Positions 36,748 through 46,332 of a stretch of 64,000 bases of DNA are shown one piece after another. This DNA comes from Nonlabens marinus S1-08. GTDB lineage: Bacteria; Bacteroidota; Bacteroidia; Flavobacteriales; Flavobacteriaceae. The position numbers and the translations under genes are program-made. Position 1 is the first letter of the stretch; each line of letters starts with the position of its first letter. The stretch is from NCBI RefSeq assembly GCF_000831385.1, contig NZ_AP014548.1:434001-498000 (forward strand), given 5' to 3'. The notes below the pieces were generated by a model. The model had not been told where the DNA came from, made no database searches, and saw only the letters and a program-made list of their open reading frames with translations.

Positions 36748-36767
36748 TTCGCTTTCGCGAAAGCGAA
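36748..36767. repeat. dispersed palindrome, copy 8 (intergenic)
   Basis: TTCGCTTTCGCGAAAGCGAA, perfect 20 bp, 13 bases after the pth stop; no T-run follows. Confidence 0.92.
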
Positions 36768-36871
36768 CTTACTAGAACTTTCACCCAAAAAAGCTCCATG
36801 CGAGTTCCTCCGTAAAACCCTGCAAATTCCCATGGGATTATTTATTTTGCAGTGGGAAAAATAAAGCCACA

Positions 36872-37801
36872 TTGAAGACTTACACGCATCTAGACCAATA
36901 CCAGTCTGAAAAAAAATCCGTAGTTACTATCGGTACTTTTGACGGCGTGCATCACGGTCATCAACAAATTCTCAAAAAAGTAGTCAATCGAGCTGCAAGT
37001 GCAAACCTCACCTCAGTACTCTTGACTTTTTTTCCTCACCCGCGCATGGTCTTGCAACCAGATCATGACCTTAAGCTCATCAACACCATACATGAGCGTG
37101 TTGATTTAGTAGCTGCAAGCGGTGTGGATCACATGGTAATTCATCCATTTTCACTAGAGTTTTCTAGAACTACAGCACATGATTATGTCAAAAATATTTT
37201 AGTAGATCAACTTAACGCTGCGGTTGTAGTGATAGGTTATGACCATCATTACGGTAGAAACCGCACCGCTAATATTGAGGATTTGCGCAAGGATGCTTTA
37301 GAATATGGTTTCGAAATCATTGAAATTTCTAAGGAAGAAGTGGAAGAAGTAGCAGTGAGCAGTACTAAAATTAGAACAGCCATCACGGATGGCGACGTGG
37401 TTACCGCAGCACAATACCTCAACCGGCCTTTCAGCATTCATGGCACCATTGTTAAAGGAAAACAAATAGGGCGAACGATTGATTACCCTACAGCAAATCT
37501 TAAAGTTGACGAGCCTTATAAATTGATACCTAAACCAGGCGTTTATATTACAAGTAGTGTACTTGATGGTAAAACCGTTTATGGAATGACTAACATAGGG
37601 ACGAACCCTACTGTTCCTGGAGCTGATAATCTTCAAAAAATTGAGACCTTTTACCTTGATTTTGATCGGGATCTTTATGGAGAATTAGTGGAGCTCTATT
37701 TTCATGAGCGACTGCGAGATGAAGTCAAATTCAAATCAATGCAAGAATTAAAAGCCGCCATGGCTTCAGACGAGGCAAAAACTAGAGCTTATGCAACATA
37801 A
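36872..37801 (+). CDS. ribF: bifunctional riboflavin kinase/FMN adenylyltransferase
   Basis: 309 residues from TTG 36872 (MKTYTHLDQYQS). It makes FMN and then FAD. N-terminal adenylyltransferase with GTFDGVHHGH (21-30) and VVIGYDHHYGRNR near 121; C-terminal riboflavin kinase from about 185 with GRTIDYPTANLKV and TNIGTNPT. Full length. The TTG start is supported by family alignment from memory and by the lack of an ATG nearby. The end overlaps the HTTM gene by 11 bases. Confidence 0.95.
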   Translation: MKTYTHLDQYQSEKKSVVTIGTFDGVHHGHQQILKKVVNRAASANLTSVLLTFFPHPRMVLQPDHDLKLINTIHERVDLVAASGVDHMVIHPFSLEFSRTTAHDYVKNILVDQLNAAVVVIGYDHHYGRNRTANIEDLRKDALEYGFEIIEISKEEVEEVAVSSTKIRTAITDGDVVTAAQYLNRPFSIHGTIVKGKQIGRTIDYPTANLKVDEPYKLIPKPGVYITSSVLDGKTVYGMTNIGTNPTVPGADNLQKIETFYLDFDRDLYGELVELYFHERLRDEVKFKSMQELKAAMASDEAKTRAYAT

Positions 37802-39131
37802 GGTGAATCAGTATTTATTCAAGCAGGTTGACAATTCAGCATTAGTACTGTTTAGGATATGTTTTGGGCTGCTGCTTGCCGTAGAAGCTTTTGGATCTAT
37901 TGCTACTGGAATGGTTCGTCGCCAGTTCGTTGAGCCAGACTTCACGTTTACGTTTATTGGTTTTGAATTTTTAGAACCTTTGCCTGGCGATGGCATGTAT
38001 ATACTATTCAGTATTATGGGGGTAGCAGGGTTGATGGTCATGGTAGGCTACCGTTACCGTGTAGCCATGCTCTTTTATGCCATTACATGGACCTATGTAT
38101 ACTTACTGCAAAAATCCAGTTATAACAATCACTGCTATTTATTGATGTTGCTCAATTACATCATGGTTTTTTTACCTGCACACCGGTCTGCCTCTATAGA
38201 CGCAATTAGAAAACCTGAACTGCGTAAAGAACATATGCCGCGATTGATCTATGTCTTTATCATCACATTGATCTGGATTGTCTATGCATATGCTAGTGTG
38301 GCCAAATTTTACCCAGACTGGCTGGATGGAAGTTTCCCTAGATACCTGATGAGCATACGCGGGAAAGAATGGTCTCTTTTACAAGAGTCCTGGACCCATG
38401 AGGCCATTAAATATTTCGGATTATTTTTTGATTTGCTGATCGTTCCCTTTCTATTGTGGAAACGTACTCGATGGGTAGCAGTTACAGCTTCCGTCTTTTT
38501 CCATATCTTCAATAGCGTCGTTTTTAAAATTGGGATATTCCCTTATCTCGCCCTTTCCTTTTTAATATTCTTCTTTTCCGTAGAAAAGATTCATCAATGG
38601 TTTTTATGGAAAAAAACATTCTATGATAAAGGTGAAGTCATCGTCCCTAAGTATCGCAATTGGATCCTAGGGATTAGCGGTATCTTTTTATTTATCATGT
38701 TTCTCCTACCCTTGCGGCATTGGACGATCAAGGGTGATGTCTTCTGGACTGAAGAAGGCCATCGCTTGAGTTGGCGAATGATGTTGCGCAGCCGCAATGG
38801 ATCAGCAACATATACCACACTTGATAAAAATACGGGCCAGCGGTCGATTGTCAACCTTAAGGATCATGTATCCCGCAAACAACTAGGAGCCGTTCAAAGC
38901 AAACCCGATTTTATGTGGCAACTGGCACAGCGTTTGAAAAAAGAAGCCGCCGCCGAAGGGAAAGATATTGCCGTGTTTATCAATGCTCGAGTAGGCATCA
39001 ACGGCCGCAGGCCTTCTCAATTTACCGATCCAGAAATAGATATCGCAGCCACAGAGTGGAAATACTGGGAACATGCGGAATGGATCTTGCCCTCACCAGG
39101 ATATGACAGGGAAGAGAATCGTAAAAAGTAA
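37791..39131 (+). CDS. HTTM/vitamin K-dependent gamma-carboxylase-like membrane protein
   Basis: 446 residues, several membrane segments in the first 300 (for example 18-36, 68-88, 92-110, 150-170, 205-222, 292-308) and a soluble C-terminal part. The first half matches the HTTM family, with SSYNNHCYLLMLLNYIMVFLPAHR, which is the segment conserved in bacterial vitamin K-dependent gamma-carboxylase homologues. Bacterial members are common in flavobacteria, but their substrate is not known. It overlaps ribF by 11 bases, so it is co-translated with it. Confidence 0.85.
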   Translation: MQHKVNQYLFKQVDNSALVLFRICFGLLLAVEAFGSIATGMVRRQFVEPDFTFTFIGFEFLEPLPGDGMYILFSIMGVAGLMVMVGYRYRVAMLFYAITWTYVYLLQKSSYNNHCYLLMLLNYIMVFLPAHRSASIDAIRKPELRKEHMPRLIYVFIITLIWIVYAYASVAKFYPDWLDGSFPRYLMSIRGKEWSLLQESWTHEAIKYFGLFFDLLIVPFLLWKRTRWVAVTASVFFHIFNSVVFKIGIFPYLALSFLIFFFSVEKIHQWFLWKKTFYDKGEVIVPKYRNWILGISGIFLFIMFLLPLRHWTIKGDVFWTEEGHRLSWRMMLRSRNGSATYTTLDKNTGQRSIVNLKDHVSRKQLGAVQSKPDFMWQLAQRLKKEAAAEGKDIAVFINARVGINGRRPSQFTDPEIDIAATEWKYWEHAEWILPSPGYDREENRKK

Positions 39132-39198
39132 AGCTTTGCATCCCGGCATTTTTACTAGCAGAATCCCTAATTTTATCACCTCATATTAGAAACCTCTC

Positions 39199-40470
39199 AT
39201 GTTACAGATTGCAGCCATACGCGAGCACAAAGAAGAATTTGCACAAGCCCTGAAAAAGAGAAATATCGATGCTTACCCCATGCTGGAAAAAGCACTATCG
39301 ATGGATGAAAAACGCCGCAGTATTCAAGCAAAACTGGACGAAACTCTTGCAGAAAGCAACAGATTATCTAAGCAAATAGGAGATTTGTACAAATCTGGAC
39401 AAGCTCAAGAAGCCAATGCATTAAAGGAAAAAACTAGCGGTTTGAAAGAAACCTCTAAAGATCTTTCAGAGCAGCTGACGAATGCCGTCAATGGTCTGCA
39501 AGACATTCTATATGGTATACCTAACATCCCGCAAGACTCTGTTCCTGCTGGCAAGTTAGATACTGACAATGAAATAGTTTCTGAACATGATAACATCCCC
39601 ACTCTTGTTGCAAATGCACAACCGCACTGGGAGCTGGCTAAGAAGTATGACATCATTGACTTTGAATTAGGGAATAAAATCACAGGTGCTGGTTTCCCAG
39701 TTTATAAGAGAAAAGGAGCTCGATTACAACGCGCATTGATCAATTACTTCCTTGATAAAAATACTGCCGCAGGTTATGAAGAAATACAAGTACCGCATCT
39801 AGTCAATGAAGCTAGTGGATACGGTACTGGTCAACTACCAGATAAGGAAGGACAAATGTATCATGTGGGTGAAGACGATTTATACCTCATCCCAACTGCT
39901 GAAGTTCCTATCACTAATCTATATCGCGGTGATCTTTTAGAAATGAAAGACTTACCTATTGCCATGACAGGTTACACACCTTGCTTCCGCAGGGAAGCGG
40001 GTAGTTATGGGTCTGATGTACGTGGATTGAATCGCTTGCATCAATTTGACAAAGTAGAAATACTACGCATAGAGCATCCAGATCAGAGTGATGCGGCTTT
40101 AGACGCTATGGTCGTTCATGTAAAAGGGATTTTAGAAGAGTTAGAATTACCCTATCGTATCTTGAGATTGTGCGGTGGTGATCTAGGCTTTACCTCTACA
40201 CTTACGTATGACTTTGAAGTTTACAGTACAGCTCAAGAAAAATGGCTGGAAGTAAGTAGTGTTTCTAATTTTAGAACCTTTCAGGCCAATCGTTTGAAAC
40301 TAAGATTTAGAAATGGAGATAATGGCACAGAATTAGCGCACACTCTCAACGGTAGTGCTTTGGCCTTGCCACGCATACTCGCTTCCATTTTAGAGAATTA
40401 TCAAATGGAAAATTACATCAATGTGCCAAAAGCATTGATTCCTTATTGCGGCTTTGACCGCATCGATTAA
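39199..40470 (+). CDS. serS: serine--tRNA ligase
   Basis: 423 residues, full length. N-terminal long coiled-coil arm for tRNA-Ser (about 25-105: MDEKRRSIQAKLDETLAESN and following). Class II synthetase motif 2 is FRREAGSYGSDVRGL, and motif 3 is LNGSALALPRILASILENYQ near the C-terminus. TAEVPITNLYRGDLL binds the substrates. Followed after 6 bases by the TPR gene. Confidence 0.97.
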   Translation: MLQIAAIREHKEEFAQALKKRNIDAYPMLEKALSMDEKRRSIQAKLDETLAESNRLSKQIGDLYKSGQAQEANALKEKTSGLKETSKDLSEQLTNAVNGLQDILYGIPNIPQDSVPAGKLDTDNEIVSEHDNIPTLVANAQPHWELAKKYDIIDFELGNKITGAGFPVYKRKGARLQRALINYFLDKNTAAGYEEIQVPHLVNEASGYGTGQLPDKEGQMYHVGEDDLYLIPTAEVPITNLYRGDLLEMKDLPIAMTGYTPCFRREAGSYGSDVRGLNRLHQFDKVEILRIEHPDQSDAALDAMVVHVKGILEELELPYRILRLCGGDLGFTSTLTYDFEVYSTAQEKWLEVSSVSNFRTFQANRLKLRFRNGDNGTELAHTLNGSALALPRILASILENYQMENYINVPKALIPYCGFDRID

Positions 40471-40476
40471 AATTGA

Positions 40477-42267
40477 ATGAATAGACTGCTGCTTTTTCTT
40501 TTTCTGCTAAGTTCCATTTTGGGTCAAGCCCAAAGCATACAGCTCGCAGATAATTATGCAGATCAAGGAGAATACGAAAAAGCCTATACTATTTATGAAA
40601 AGGCTTATCAAGGCAATAAGCGTAACTTCAATTACCTATTCCGGATGGTGGAATTCCAGCAACAATTGGAAAACTATCAAAAAGCAGACAGCTTACTGAA
40701 TCAAGGAGAACAAATCGCAGCGGCAAAATTTTTGTTTCCTGTAGAACGCGGTTTTAATGCCAGTTTACAAGGCAAGGATGAGCTTGCGGCTGCATATTAC
40801 AACAGTGCCATTGCACAAATTGATTCCATGCCAGAGAGCGGTTATAGTATTGCTCAGGCTTTTGAACGTCGCACCTTGCTGGATCAAGCCATTACTAGCT
40901 ATGAAAAAACCATGGCTGTCAACCCCAGTTATGATTACAACTTTCAAACAGCCCGATTGTATGGTGAGCAAGGAAAGCTAGAACTCATGTTCAACAAATA
41001 CCTGGATCTGATTCAAAATAATGAGGAGTTGGTCCCAAGAACTCAAGCTATCTTTTCGCAATACATCACAGATGATGCTGCAAACTCTGGAAATCAAGCC
41101 TTAAGGAAAGCCGTTTTATTAAGATCCAGATCAAACCCCAGCTTGATTTACAATCAGATTTTGAGTTGGTTATTTATCCAGCAAAAGGAGTTTAATGCAG
41201 CTTTTATTCAAGAAAAAGCGATTTACAACCGCACCCGAGAAAATATTCTGAATCTTCAGAACCTAGCGGTGATGGCGATGCAAGAAAAGGACGATGCCGC
41301 AGCCTTAAACATACTAGATTACATCATAGAAGAAACTCAGGTGCAAAGCATCAAATACGTCGCGCAAACTTTAGAGTTGAAGATTAAATCAGATGCCGCT
41401 GTGGTTAGCGATTTTCCCGCTATAAAAAAATCATACGAGCAGTTGATCAGCGATTATGGTAAAGATGAGCGCACGTTCTCTTTACAGCACAATTATGCTA
41501 ACTTTTTAGCTTTGCAGACTGGAGACATTCAACAAGCCATTGAATTGTTAAGCACTTTAGAAGACCAAAAGTTGAGCAGGTATCAAATGGCAGAAAACAA
41601 AATGCTGCTGGCTGACATTCTTGTACTTCAAGAACAATTCAATCGTGCTTTGATCTTATATAGTCAGATTCAAAATGAACTCCCAAATGCTGAAATCGCT
41701 CAGGAGTCGCAATTTAAAGTGGCTCGAACTAGTTACTTTCAAGGAGATTTCCCTTGGAGCCTTACGCAGCTTAAAGTATTGCGTGGAGCAGCAAGCAAAC
41801 TGATTGCAAACGACGCCATGGAACTGAGCTTGACCATAAGTGATCACTCTTTATATGATACGACATATGTGGCTTTAAAAGCTTTCGCGAAAGCGGAATT
41901 CAAACAATATCAAAACAAACGTACAGAAGCTATTGCCTTATACGACGCCCTTTTGCAAGATCATAAAGGCGATCCCATAGAAGATGAGGCCTTGTTAAAG
42001 CAAGCCAAGTTGTACGAACTCGAATCACAATTCCAAAAAGCAGAGCAGAACTACTTGAAGATTATAGACAATTACCCATCGAGTATCTTGATGGACGATG
42101 CTTTATATGGTATCGGCTTGCTCTATGAAAACCAAACACAGCAGCCAGAAGAGGCGCAAAAGATTTATGAGAAAATCATTTACAATCATGCAGACAGCAT
42201 CTACTTTATTGATGCCCGTCGCAGATTCCGCAGGTTGAGAGGTGATTTTGAAACTACAGAATTATAA
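40477..42267 (+). CDS. secreted TPR-repeat protein
   Basis: 596 residues. Signal peptide (MNRLLLFLFLLSSILGQAQ), then TPR repeats across the whole protein, for example YADQGEYEKAYTIYEKAYQG (near 25), AENKMLLADILVLQEQFNRALILYSQ (near 375) and DALYGIGLLYENQTQQPEEAQKIYEKI (near 545). The dispersed palindrome is inside it, read as KAFAKAE in a helical linker. A periplasmic scaffold role is likely but the partner is unknown. The order serS-TPR-DUF4286-rsmA-mgtE is typical of flavobacteria; the TPR gene ends 9 bases before the DUF4286 gene. Confidence 0.88.
   Translation: MNRLLLFLFLLSSILGQAQSIQLADNYADQGEYEKAYTIYEKAYQGNKRNFNYLFRMVEFQQQLENYQKADSLLNQGEQIAAAKFLFPVERGFNASLQGKDELAAAYYNSAIAQIDSMPESGYSIAQAFERRTLLDQAITSYEKTMAVNPSYDYNFQTARLYGEQGKLELMFNKYLDLIQNNEELVPRTQAIFSQYITDDAANSGNQALRKAVLLRSRSNPSLIYNQILSWLFIQQKEFNAAFIQEKAIYNRTRENILNLQNLAVMAMQEKDDAAALNILDYIIEETQVQSIKYVAQTLELKIKSDAAVVSDFPAIKKSYEQLISDYGKDERTFSLQHNYANFLALQTGDIQQAIELLSTLEDQKLSRYQMAENKMLLADILVLQEQFNRALILYSQIQNELPNAEIAQESQFKVARTSYFQGDFPWSLTQLKVLRGAASKLIANDAMELSLTISDHSLYDTTYVALKAFAKAEFKQYQNKRTEAIALYDALLQDHKGDPIEDEALLKQAKLYELESQFQKAEQNYLKIIDNYPSSILMDDALYGIGLLYENQTQQPEEAQKIYEKIIYNHADSIYFIDARRRFRRLRGDFETTEL
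41881..41894. repeat. dispersed palindrome, copy 9 (in the TPR gene)
   Basis: Exact core GCTTTCGCGAAAGC, read as AFAKA near residue 469-473. Confidence 0.9.
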
Positions 42268-42276
42268 AACAAGCAC

Positions 42277-42606
42277 ATGGTAATTTACAACGTGACCAGT
42301 AACATGTCACAATCTCTAGAAGCAGAATGGCTGGAATGGACCCGCGAGCATATTGCCCAAGTATTAGGCACAGGGCTGTTCATGGACGCACGTTTGACTA
42401 AAGTATTGGTAGAAGAAGAGGACTCTAGCAGTACCTATTCCATACAATACAAAGCGAGCAGCAGGGAATCTTTAGATTTGTATTATGAGAAATATGCGCC
42501 TTCTTTAAGGAAGCTGGCGTACGATAAATTTGGGGAAACCGTACTTTCATTTAGAACCGAGTTAGAAGTAATTGATGAATATAGAGTGCACCCTAATTTG
42601 AATTAA
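42277..42606 (+). CDS. DUF4286 family protein
   Basis: 109 residues, no signal or membrane segment. MVIYNVTSNMSQSLEAEWLEW, FMDARLTKVLVEEEDSSSTYSIQY and the C-terminal FGETVLSFRTELEVI match the Bacteroidetes DUF4286 family, a small ferredoxin-like fold of unknown function nearly always found just before rsmA. Here 18 bases and one extra gene (42625-43389) separate it from rsmA. Confidence 0.88.
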   Translation: MVIYNVTSNMSQSLEAEWLEWTREHIAQVLGTGLFMDARLTKVLVEEEDSSSTYSIQYKASSRESLDLYYEKYAPSLRKLAYDKFGETVLSFRTELEVIDEYRVHPNLN

Positions 42607-42624
42607 GAATTTAATAGAATTTCA

Positions 42625-43389
42625 ATGGAAGACAATCCTAAAACAGAGGCTTTCAGAAGAGCACAAAAAAAAGTAGTAAAACTTCGAAATAATCATAAAA
42701 AAACTCGAACGTTTGTAGGATTGATGGGTGCACTTACAATTATAATGGCGATAATTAGTATAATACTTCTTTTCAAGAACAAAAACTTATCATTCGATAA
42801 AAAATATTTTAATAAGGATATCAAGTCACAAATGGAGAAGGCCATTGAAGCTAATGCAGGTTTGGATGTTGTAAAGAATATTTACAATAATAGGGTAGTA
42901 ACATCTCCTAGCATCACAGATATATTCAACAAAAATAGTGATCAATCAAAATATCCAGCAGAAACTCCTTTGTCCGAGGTATTATATGACATGAAGACTG
43001 ACTACTATTTAAATCTTGAAAAGATTGATACTCTCTATCTGAAAAGGCTAGTGTTTGTAATTAAAACACACGAATTGATTAACCCATTTGATAAGTTAGA
43101 TCAAAATCAAAAAAATGATTTTGAAAACTTAAGATTAAAGTTAGGAATAAATTATTCAGCAGTCTCTGCTGATGTGAATCGAATAACAGATCAACTACAT
43201 AACAAAAATCAATTAGTGGATAAATATCTCGACAAATCTAACTTTAGTTTTTTAATCTCCATCATAGCCTTAGTTTTAACTATAGTTCTGTCTTTAATTC
43301 AAATTTTTCAAAACAGAAGAAAAAGAATGTTGGAGATTTGGAAGGATGTAATTTCTAATGATGAAATCTTGGAAGAAAATAAAGTTTAA
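42625..43389 (+). CDS. two-helix membrane protein of unknown function, AT-rich accessory gene
   Basis: 254 residues with two membrane segments (about 30-50 and 208-228) that enclose a 150-residue helical, Asn/Lys/Asp-rich region; no family recognised. The C-terminus (IFQNRRKRMLEIWKDVI) is basic and cytoplasmic if both segments span the membrane. The gene is visibly richer in A and T than DUF4286 before it and rsmA after it, with more AAA/AAT/TTA codons, and it separates genes that are normally adjacent. It therefore looks like a recent insertion that kept the operon open. Confidence 0.8.
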   Translation: MEDNPKTEAFRRAQKKVVKLRNNHKKTRTFVGLMGALTIIMAIISIILLFKNKNLSFDKKYFNKDIKSQMEKAIEANAGLDVVKNIYNNRVVTSPSITDIFNKNSDQSKYPAETPLSEVLYDMKTDYYLNLEKIDTLYLKRLVFVIKTHELINPFDKLDQNQKNDFENLRLKLGINYSAVSADVNRITDQLHNKNQLVDKYLDKSNFSFLISIIALVLTIVLSLIQIFQNRRKRMLEIWKDVISNDEILEENKV

Positions 43390-43398
43390 AACAAACCC

Positions 43399-44238
43399 TT
43401 GGCTAAAAAACAATTTAAAAAATACACGAGTACCGATAAAGGCGTCACTGCCAAAAAGCATCTAGGACAGCATTTCCTAAAAGATGAAAGCGTTGCCATT
43501 GATATTGCAGAATGCTTGAGTTATGAAGGCTATAATCAAGTATTAGAAATAGGCCCAGGAACTGGAGTATTGACTAAGCATGTGTTGCGCAAAGGCATCA
43601 AGGTCACAGCGCTGGAACTGGATAGCGAGTCTGTGGTATATCTAAAGCATTCCTTCCCGCTGGAACATAATAAAATTGTTTCACCAGAAAGCTTTCAAGT
43701 CGTGGAAACCGATTTCTTACAAAAGGACCTGAAAGAAATTTATGACGATCGACCTTTTGCTATTATCGGGAACTTTCCATACAACATCAGTACGCAAATT
43801 GTTTTTAAAACCTTAGAATACCGCGACCAGATTCCAGAATTTGGTGGGATGTTTCAAAAAGAAGTTGCACAGCGCATTTGTGCAGATCATGGCTCTAAAA
43901 CCTATGGAATCTTATCCGTATTGACTCAAGCTTACTATAATGCCGACTATTTATTTACAGTAGGTCCAGAAGTTTTTGACCCACCTCCACGAGTACATAG
44001 TGGTGTTTTACTGCTTACGCGAAAGTCAGACTACGACCAGCTTTCCTGCTCCTTTGAGAAATTGAGACAAGTGGTGAAACTAGCTTTCCAGCAACGCCGT
44101 AAAACCTTGCGTAATTCCCTAAAATCAATGGACCTTCCAGACGAGATGCGAGACAGGGAACTCTTTAGCCTAAGGCCTGAACAGATTTCGGTTCAAGATT
44201 TTGTAGACCTGACTACTGAAATTGAAGCCTTAGGATAA
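43399..44238 (+). CDS. rsmA: 16S rRNA dimethyladenosine transferase
   Basis: 279 residues from TTG 43399 ([23 protein letters not shown]). It dimethylates two adjacent adenines near the 3' end of 16S r[14 protein letters not shown] (19-29) is the KsgA start block, IGPGTG (51-56) the SAM loop and NFPYNIS (125-131) the catalytic motif; [12 protein letters not shown] is in the C-terminal domain. No ATG precedes the conserved block, so TTG is taken. It follows the AT-rich gene by 9 bases. Confidence 0.96.
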   Translation: MAKKQFKKYTSTDKGVTAKKHLGQHFLKDESVAIDIAECLSYEGYNQVLEIGPGTGVLTKHVLRKGIKVTALELDSESVVYLKHSFPLEHNKIVSPESFQVVETDFLQKDLKEIYDDRPFAIIGNFPYNISTQIVFKTLEYRDQIPEFGGMFQKEVAQRICADHGSKTYGILSVLTQAYYNADYLFTVGPEVFDPPPRVHSGVLLLTRKSDYDQLSCSFEKLRQVVKLAFQQRRKTLRNSLKSMDLPDEMRDRELFSLRPEQISVQDFVDLTTEIEALG

Positions 44239-44375
44239 ATTGACTTATTCAAACTAATAATTGAAGCTAGCTATACAAGCTATATTTCAATACTATCAAA
44301 GCTTTAAGCGGCGTTGCATAAACCGTATGCTGAAGCCTAATCCGATCAAAGGTTCCACATCCAATTTTATCCAGT

Positions 44376-44383
44376 TATATTTG
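44376..44383 (+). promoter_or_regulatory. -7 promoter element of mgtE
   Basis: TATATTTG, perfect TAnnTTTG match, 21 bases before the mgtE ATG. Confidence 0.5.
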
Positions 44384-44404
44384 TCCTAACCTCAACCCCA
44401 TACT

Positions 44405-45754
44405 ATGCAATTTCAGGTAACAGACGATTTTATTGAGGATCTACAGCGATTGATCGAGCAGGATGATTCTGTCAGAGTCCAGGCGATTCTAGAAGAATTA
44501 CACTTTGCTGATATTGCAGAGATCATTGATGATCTCAACCTGGATCAGGCAATTTTCATCATCAAGTTACTGGACAGTGTTCGCACTTCAGAGGCTTTGA
44601 TGGAACTGGACGAGGATCAGCGCGACCGAATCCTTAGCGCACTTTCGCCTCAAGAAATCGCAGACGAGCTGGAAGAAATGGATACAGATGATGCTGCTGA
44701 TATCCTGAATGAACTTCCTGAAAATGTCGCTCAAGAAGTGATCTCTGCCATGATGGATGAGGAGCACGTTGAGAACATTGTAGACTTGTTGCGCTATGAA
44801 GAGAATAGCGCAGGTGGATTGATGGCTAAAGAATTAGTAAAAGTCAATGAAAACTGGACAGTTACAGGTTGTGTAAGCGAAATGCGTGCACAAGCAGAAA
44901 ATGTAACCCGGGTCCACTCCATCTATGTGGTGGACAACAATCAAAAGCTAAAAGGTCGTTTGTCACTTAAGGACCTTTTAACCAGCGCAGAATCTACTCC
45001 TATCAAGGACGTCTACATACCTAAAGTGGATTATGTCACCGTAAACACCAGTGGTGAAGAAGTAGCACGCATCATGCGTAAATACGATCTAGAAGCCATA
45101 CCCGTAGTGGATGAATTGGATCGACTCGTAGGCCGTGTCACCATCGACGATATTGTTGACTTTATTACCGAAGAAGCTGAAAAGGATTACCAACTCGCAT
45201 CTGGTATCTCACAAGATGTAGAGGCTAATGACAGTATTTGGGAATTAACTCGAGCAAGGTTTCCATGGTTGGTTTTAGGGCTTTTTGGAGGTATTGGTGC
45301 CGCTGCGATTATGGGTCTATTTGAACCACTCATGTCGCAACATGCGATTTTATTCTTGTTTACTCCTCTTATTGCAGCGATGGCTGGAAATGTAGGAGTA
45401 CAATCCAGTGCAATCATTGTACAAGGTATCGCAAACGACGATTTGAAAGGAAGTATTGGGAATCGATTGATTAAAGAGGTTTTGCTAGCCATGCTTAATG
45501 GCTTGATGCTAGGGATCTTATTATTTGCTTACACCTATTTTTCTAAAGGCGACGTGATGGTTTCACTAGCCATTTCCACAGCCTTATTTACGGTCATTAT
45601 CGCTGCAGGGCTTATTGGAACCTCTGTCCCTATTATTTTGCATAAGCGCGGTATCGATCCTGCCCTTGCTACAGGTCCATTTATCACGACCAGCAACGAT
45701 ATTTGCGGGATTTTGATCTACTTTATGCTCGCCAAAGCCATTATCGGTATATAG
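44405..45754 (+). CDS. mgtE: magnesium transporter MgtE
   Basis: 449 residues, full length. Residues 1-130 form the acidic MgtE N domain (LEELHFADIAEIIDDLN, LEEMDTDDAADILNELPENV), 130-255 two CBS domains that gate the channel by sensing Mg (RVHSIYVVDNNQKLKGRLSL, LEAIPVVDELDRLVGRVTIDD), and 280-449 five membrane helices with AAMAGNVGVQSSAIIVQGI as pore region. It forms a homodimeric Mg channel in the inner membrane. Own promoter; palindrome downstream. Confidence 0.96.
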   Translation: MQFQVTDDFIEDLQRLIEQDDSVRVQAILEELHFADIAEIIDDLNLDQAIFIIKLLDSVRTSEALMELDEDQRDRILSALSPQEIADELEEMDTDDAADILNELPENVAQEVISAMMDEEHVENIVDLLRYEENSAGGLMAKELVKVNENWTVTGCVSEMRAQAENVTRVHSIYVVDNNQKLKGRLSLKDLLTSAESTPIKDVYIPKVDYVTVNTSGEEVARIMRKYDLEAIPVVDELDRLVGRVTIDDIVDFITEEAEKDYQLASGISQDVEANDSIWELTRARFPWLVLGLFGGIGAAAIMGLFEPLMSQHAILFLFTPLIAAMAGNVGVQSSAIIVQGIANDDLKGSIGNRLIKEVLLAMLNGLMLGILLFAYTYFSKGDVMVSLAISTALFTVIIAAGLIGTSVPIILHKRGIDPALATGPFITTSNDICGILIYFMLAKAIIGI

Positions 45755-45770
45755 ACGGTTGATAGGTTTC

Positions 45771-45786
45771 CGCTTTCGCGAAAGCG
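45771..45786. repeat. dispersed palindrome, copy 10 (intergenic)
   Basis: CGCTTTCGCGAAAGCG, exact core at 45772-45785, between mgtE and the next gene. Confidence 0.9.
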
Positions 45787-45808
45787 TAATTCCCATTATC
45801 TTCACTGC

Positions 45809-46285
45809 ATGGAAACAGCCAGTGCCAAAGAATTGCGAGATGAACTAAAACATCGCTCTGAAAGCGAGTTGCGGGATATCGTATTGCGGCTTTCCAGATT
45901 TAAGAAGGAAAATAAGGAACTGCTCTCCTATTTGCTATTTCAATCGCACAATGAGGACGATTACATCGCAACTATTAAAACGCTCATCGACGAAAAATTG
46001 CTGGAAATCAATACCAGTAATGGCTACTACGCAAAAAAGGCGGTTCGTAGGATTTTGAGAGAGACTAAAAAATTTGTGCGTTATTCTGGTAGTAAAGAAA
46101 CTGAAGTAGCCTTGCTGATCCACTTTTGCCGCAGTTTGCAGGAAACCCACCCACGATTGATGAATGTCAAGGTTATTAAAGACATTGTAGAACGTCAGGT
46201 GGTGCTTATAAAGGTTCGTATTTCTACCTTACATGAGGATTTGCAACATGATTTTGAAGAAGAGATCAATTCGATTGATTACTAA
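45809..46285 (+). CDS. conserved helical protein of unknown function
   Basis: 158 residues, no signal or membrane segment, predicted mostly helical and highly charged (ELRDELKHRSESELRDIVLRL at the start, DLQHDFEEEINSIDY at the end). A Tyr-Tyr-Ala-Lys-Lys turn (SNGYYAKKAVRRILRETKKF) is near the middle. I recall similar orphan proteins next to mgtE and SerA-like genes in flavobacteria, but I cannot name a family. It lies 22 bases after palindrome copy 10. Confidence 0.75.
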   Translation: METASAKELRDELKHRSESELRDIVLRLSRFKKENKELLSYLLFQSHNEDDYIATIKTLIDEKLLEINTSNGYYAKKAVRRILRETKKFVRYSGSKETEVALLIHFCRSLQETHPRLMNVKVIKDIVERQVVLIKVRISTLHEDLQHDFEEEINSIDY

Positions 46286-46319
46286 TTAGGGATCATCCTC
46301 GTCTTTTAGATACTTCTTT

Positions 46320-46327
46320 TACCTTTG
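46320..46327 (+). promoter_or_regulatory. -7 promoter element of the SerA-like gene, nearly leaderless
   Basis: TACCTTTG, perfect TAnnTTTG match, ending only 5 bases before the ATG at 46333, so the transcript would start at or very near the start codon. Confidence 0.5.
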
Positions 46328-46332
46328 AGCAT

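Noticed and set aside
44013..44026. GCTTACGCGAAAGT in rsmA as a palindrome copy
   Set aside because: Two mismatches and part of the rsmA reading frame (LLTRKSD); too weak to count.
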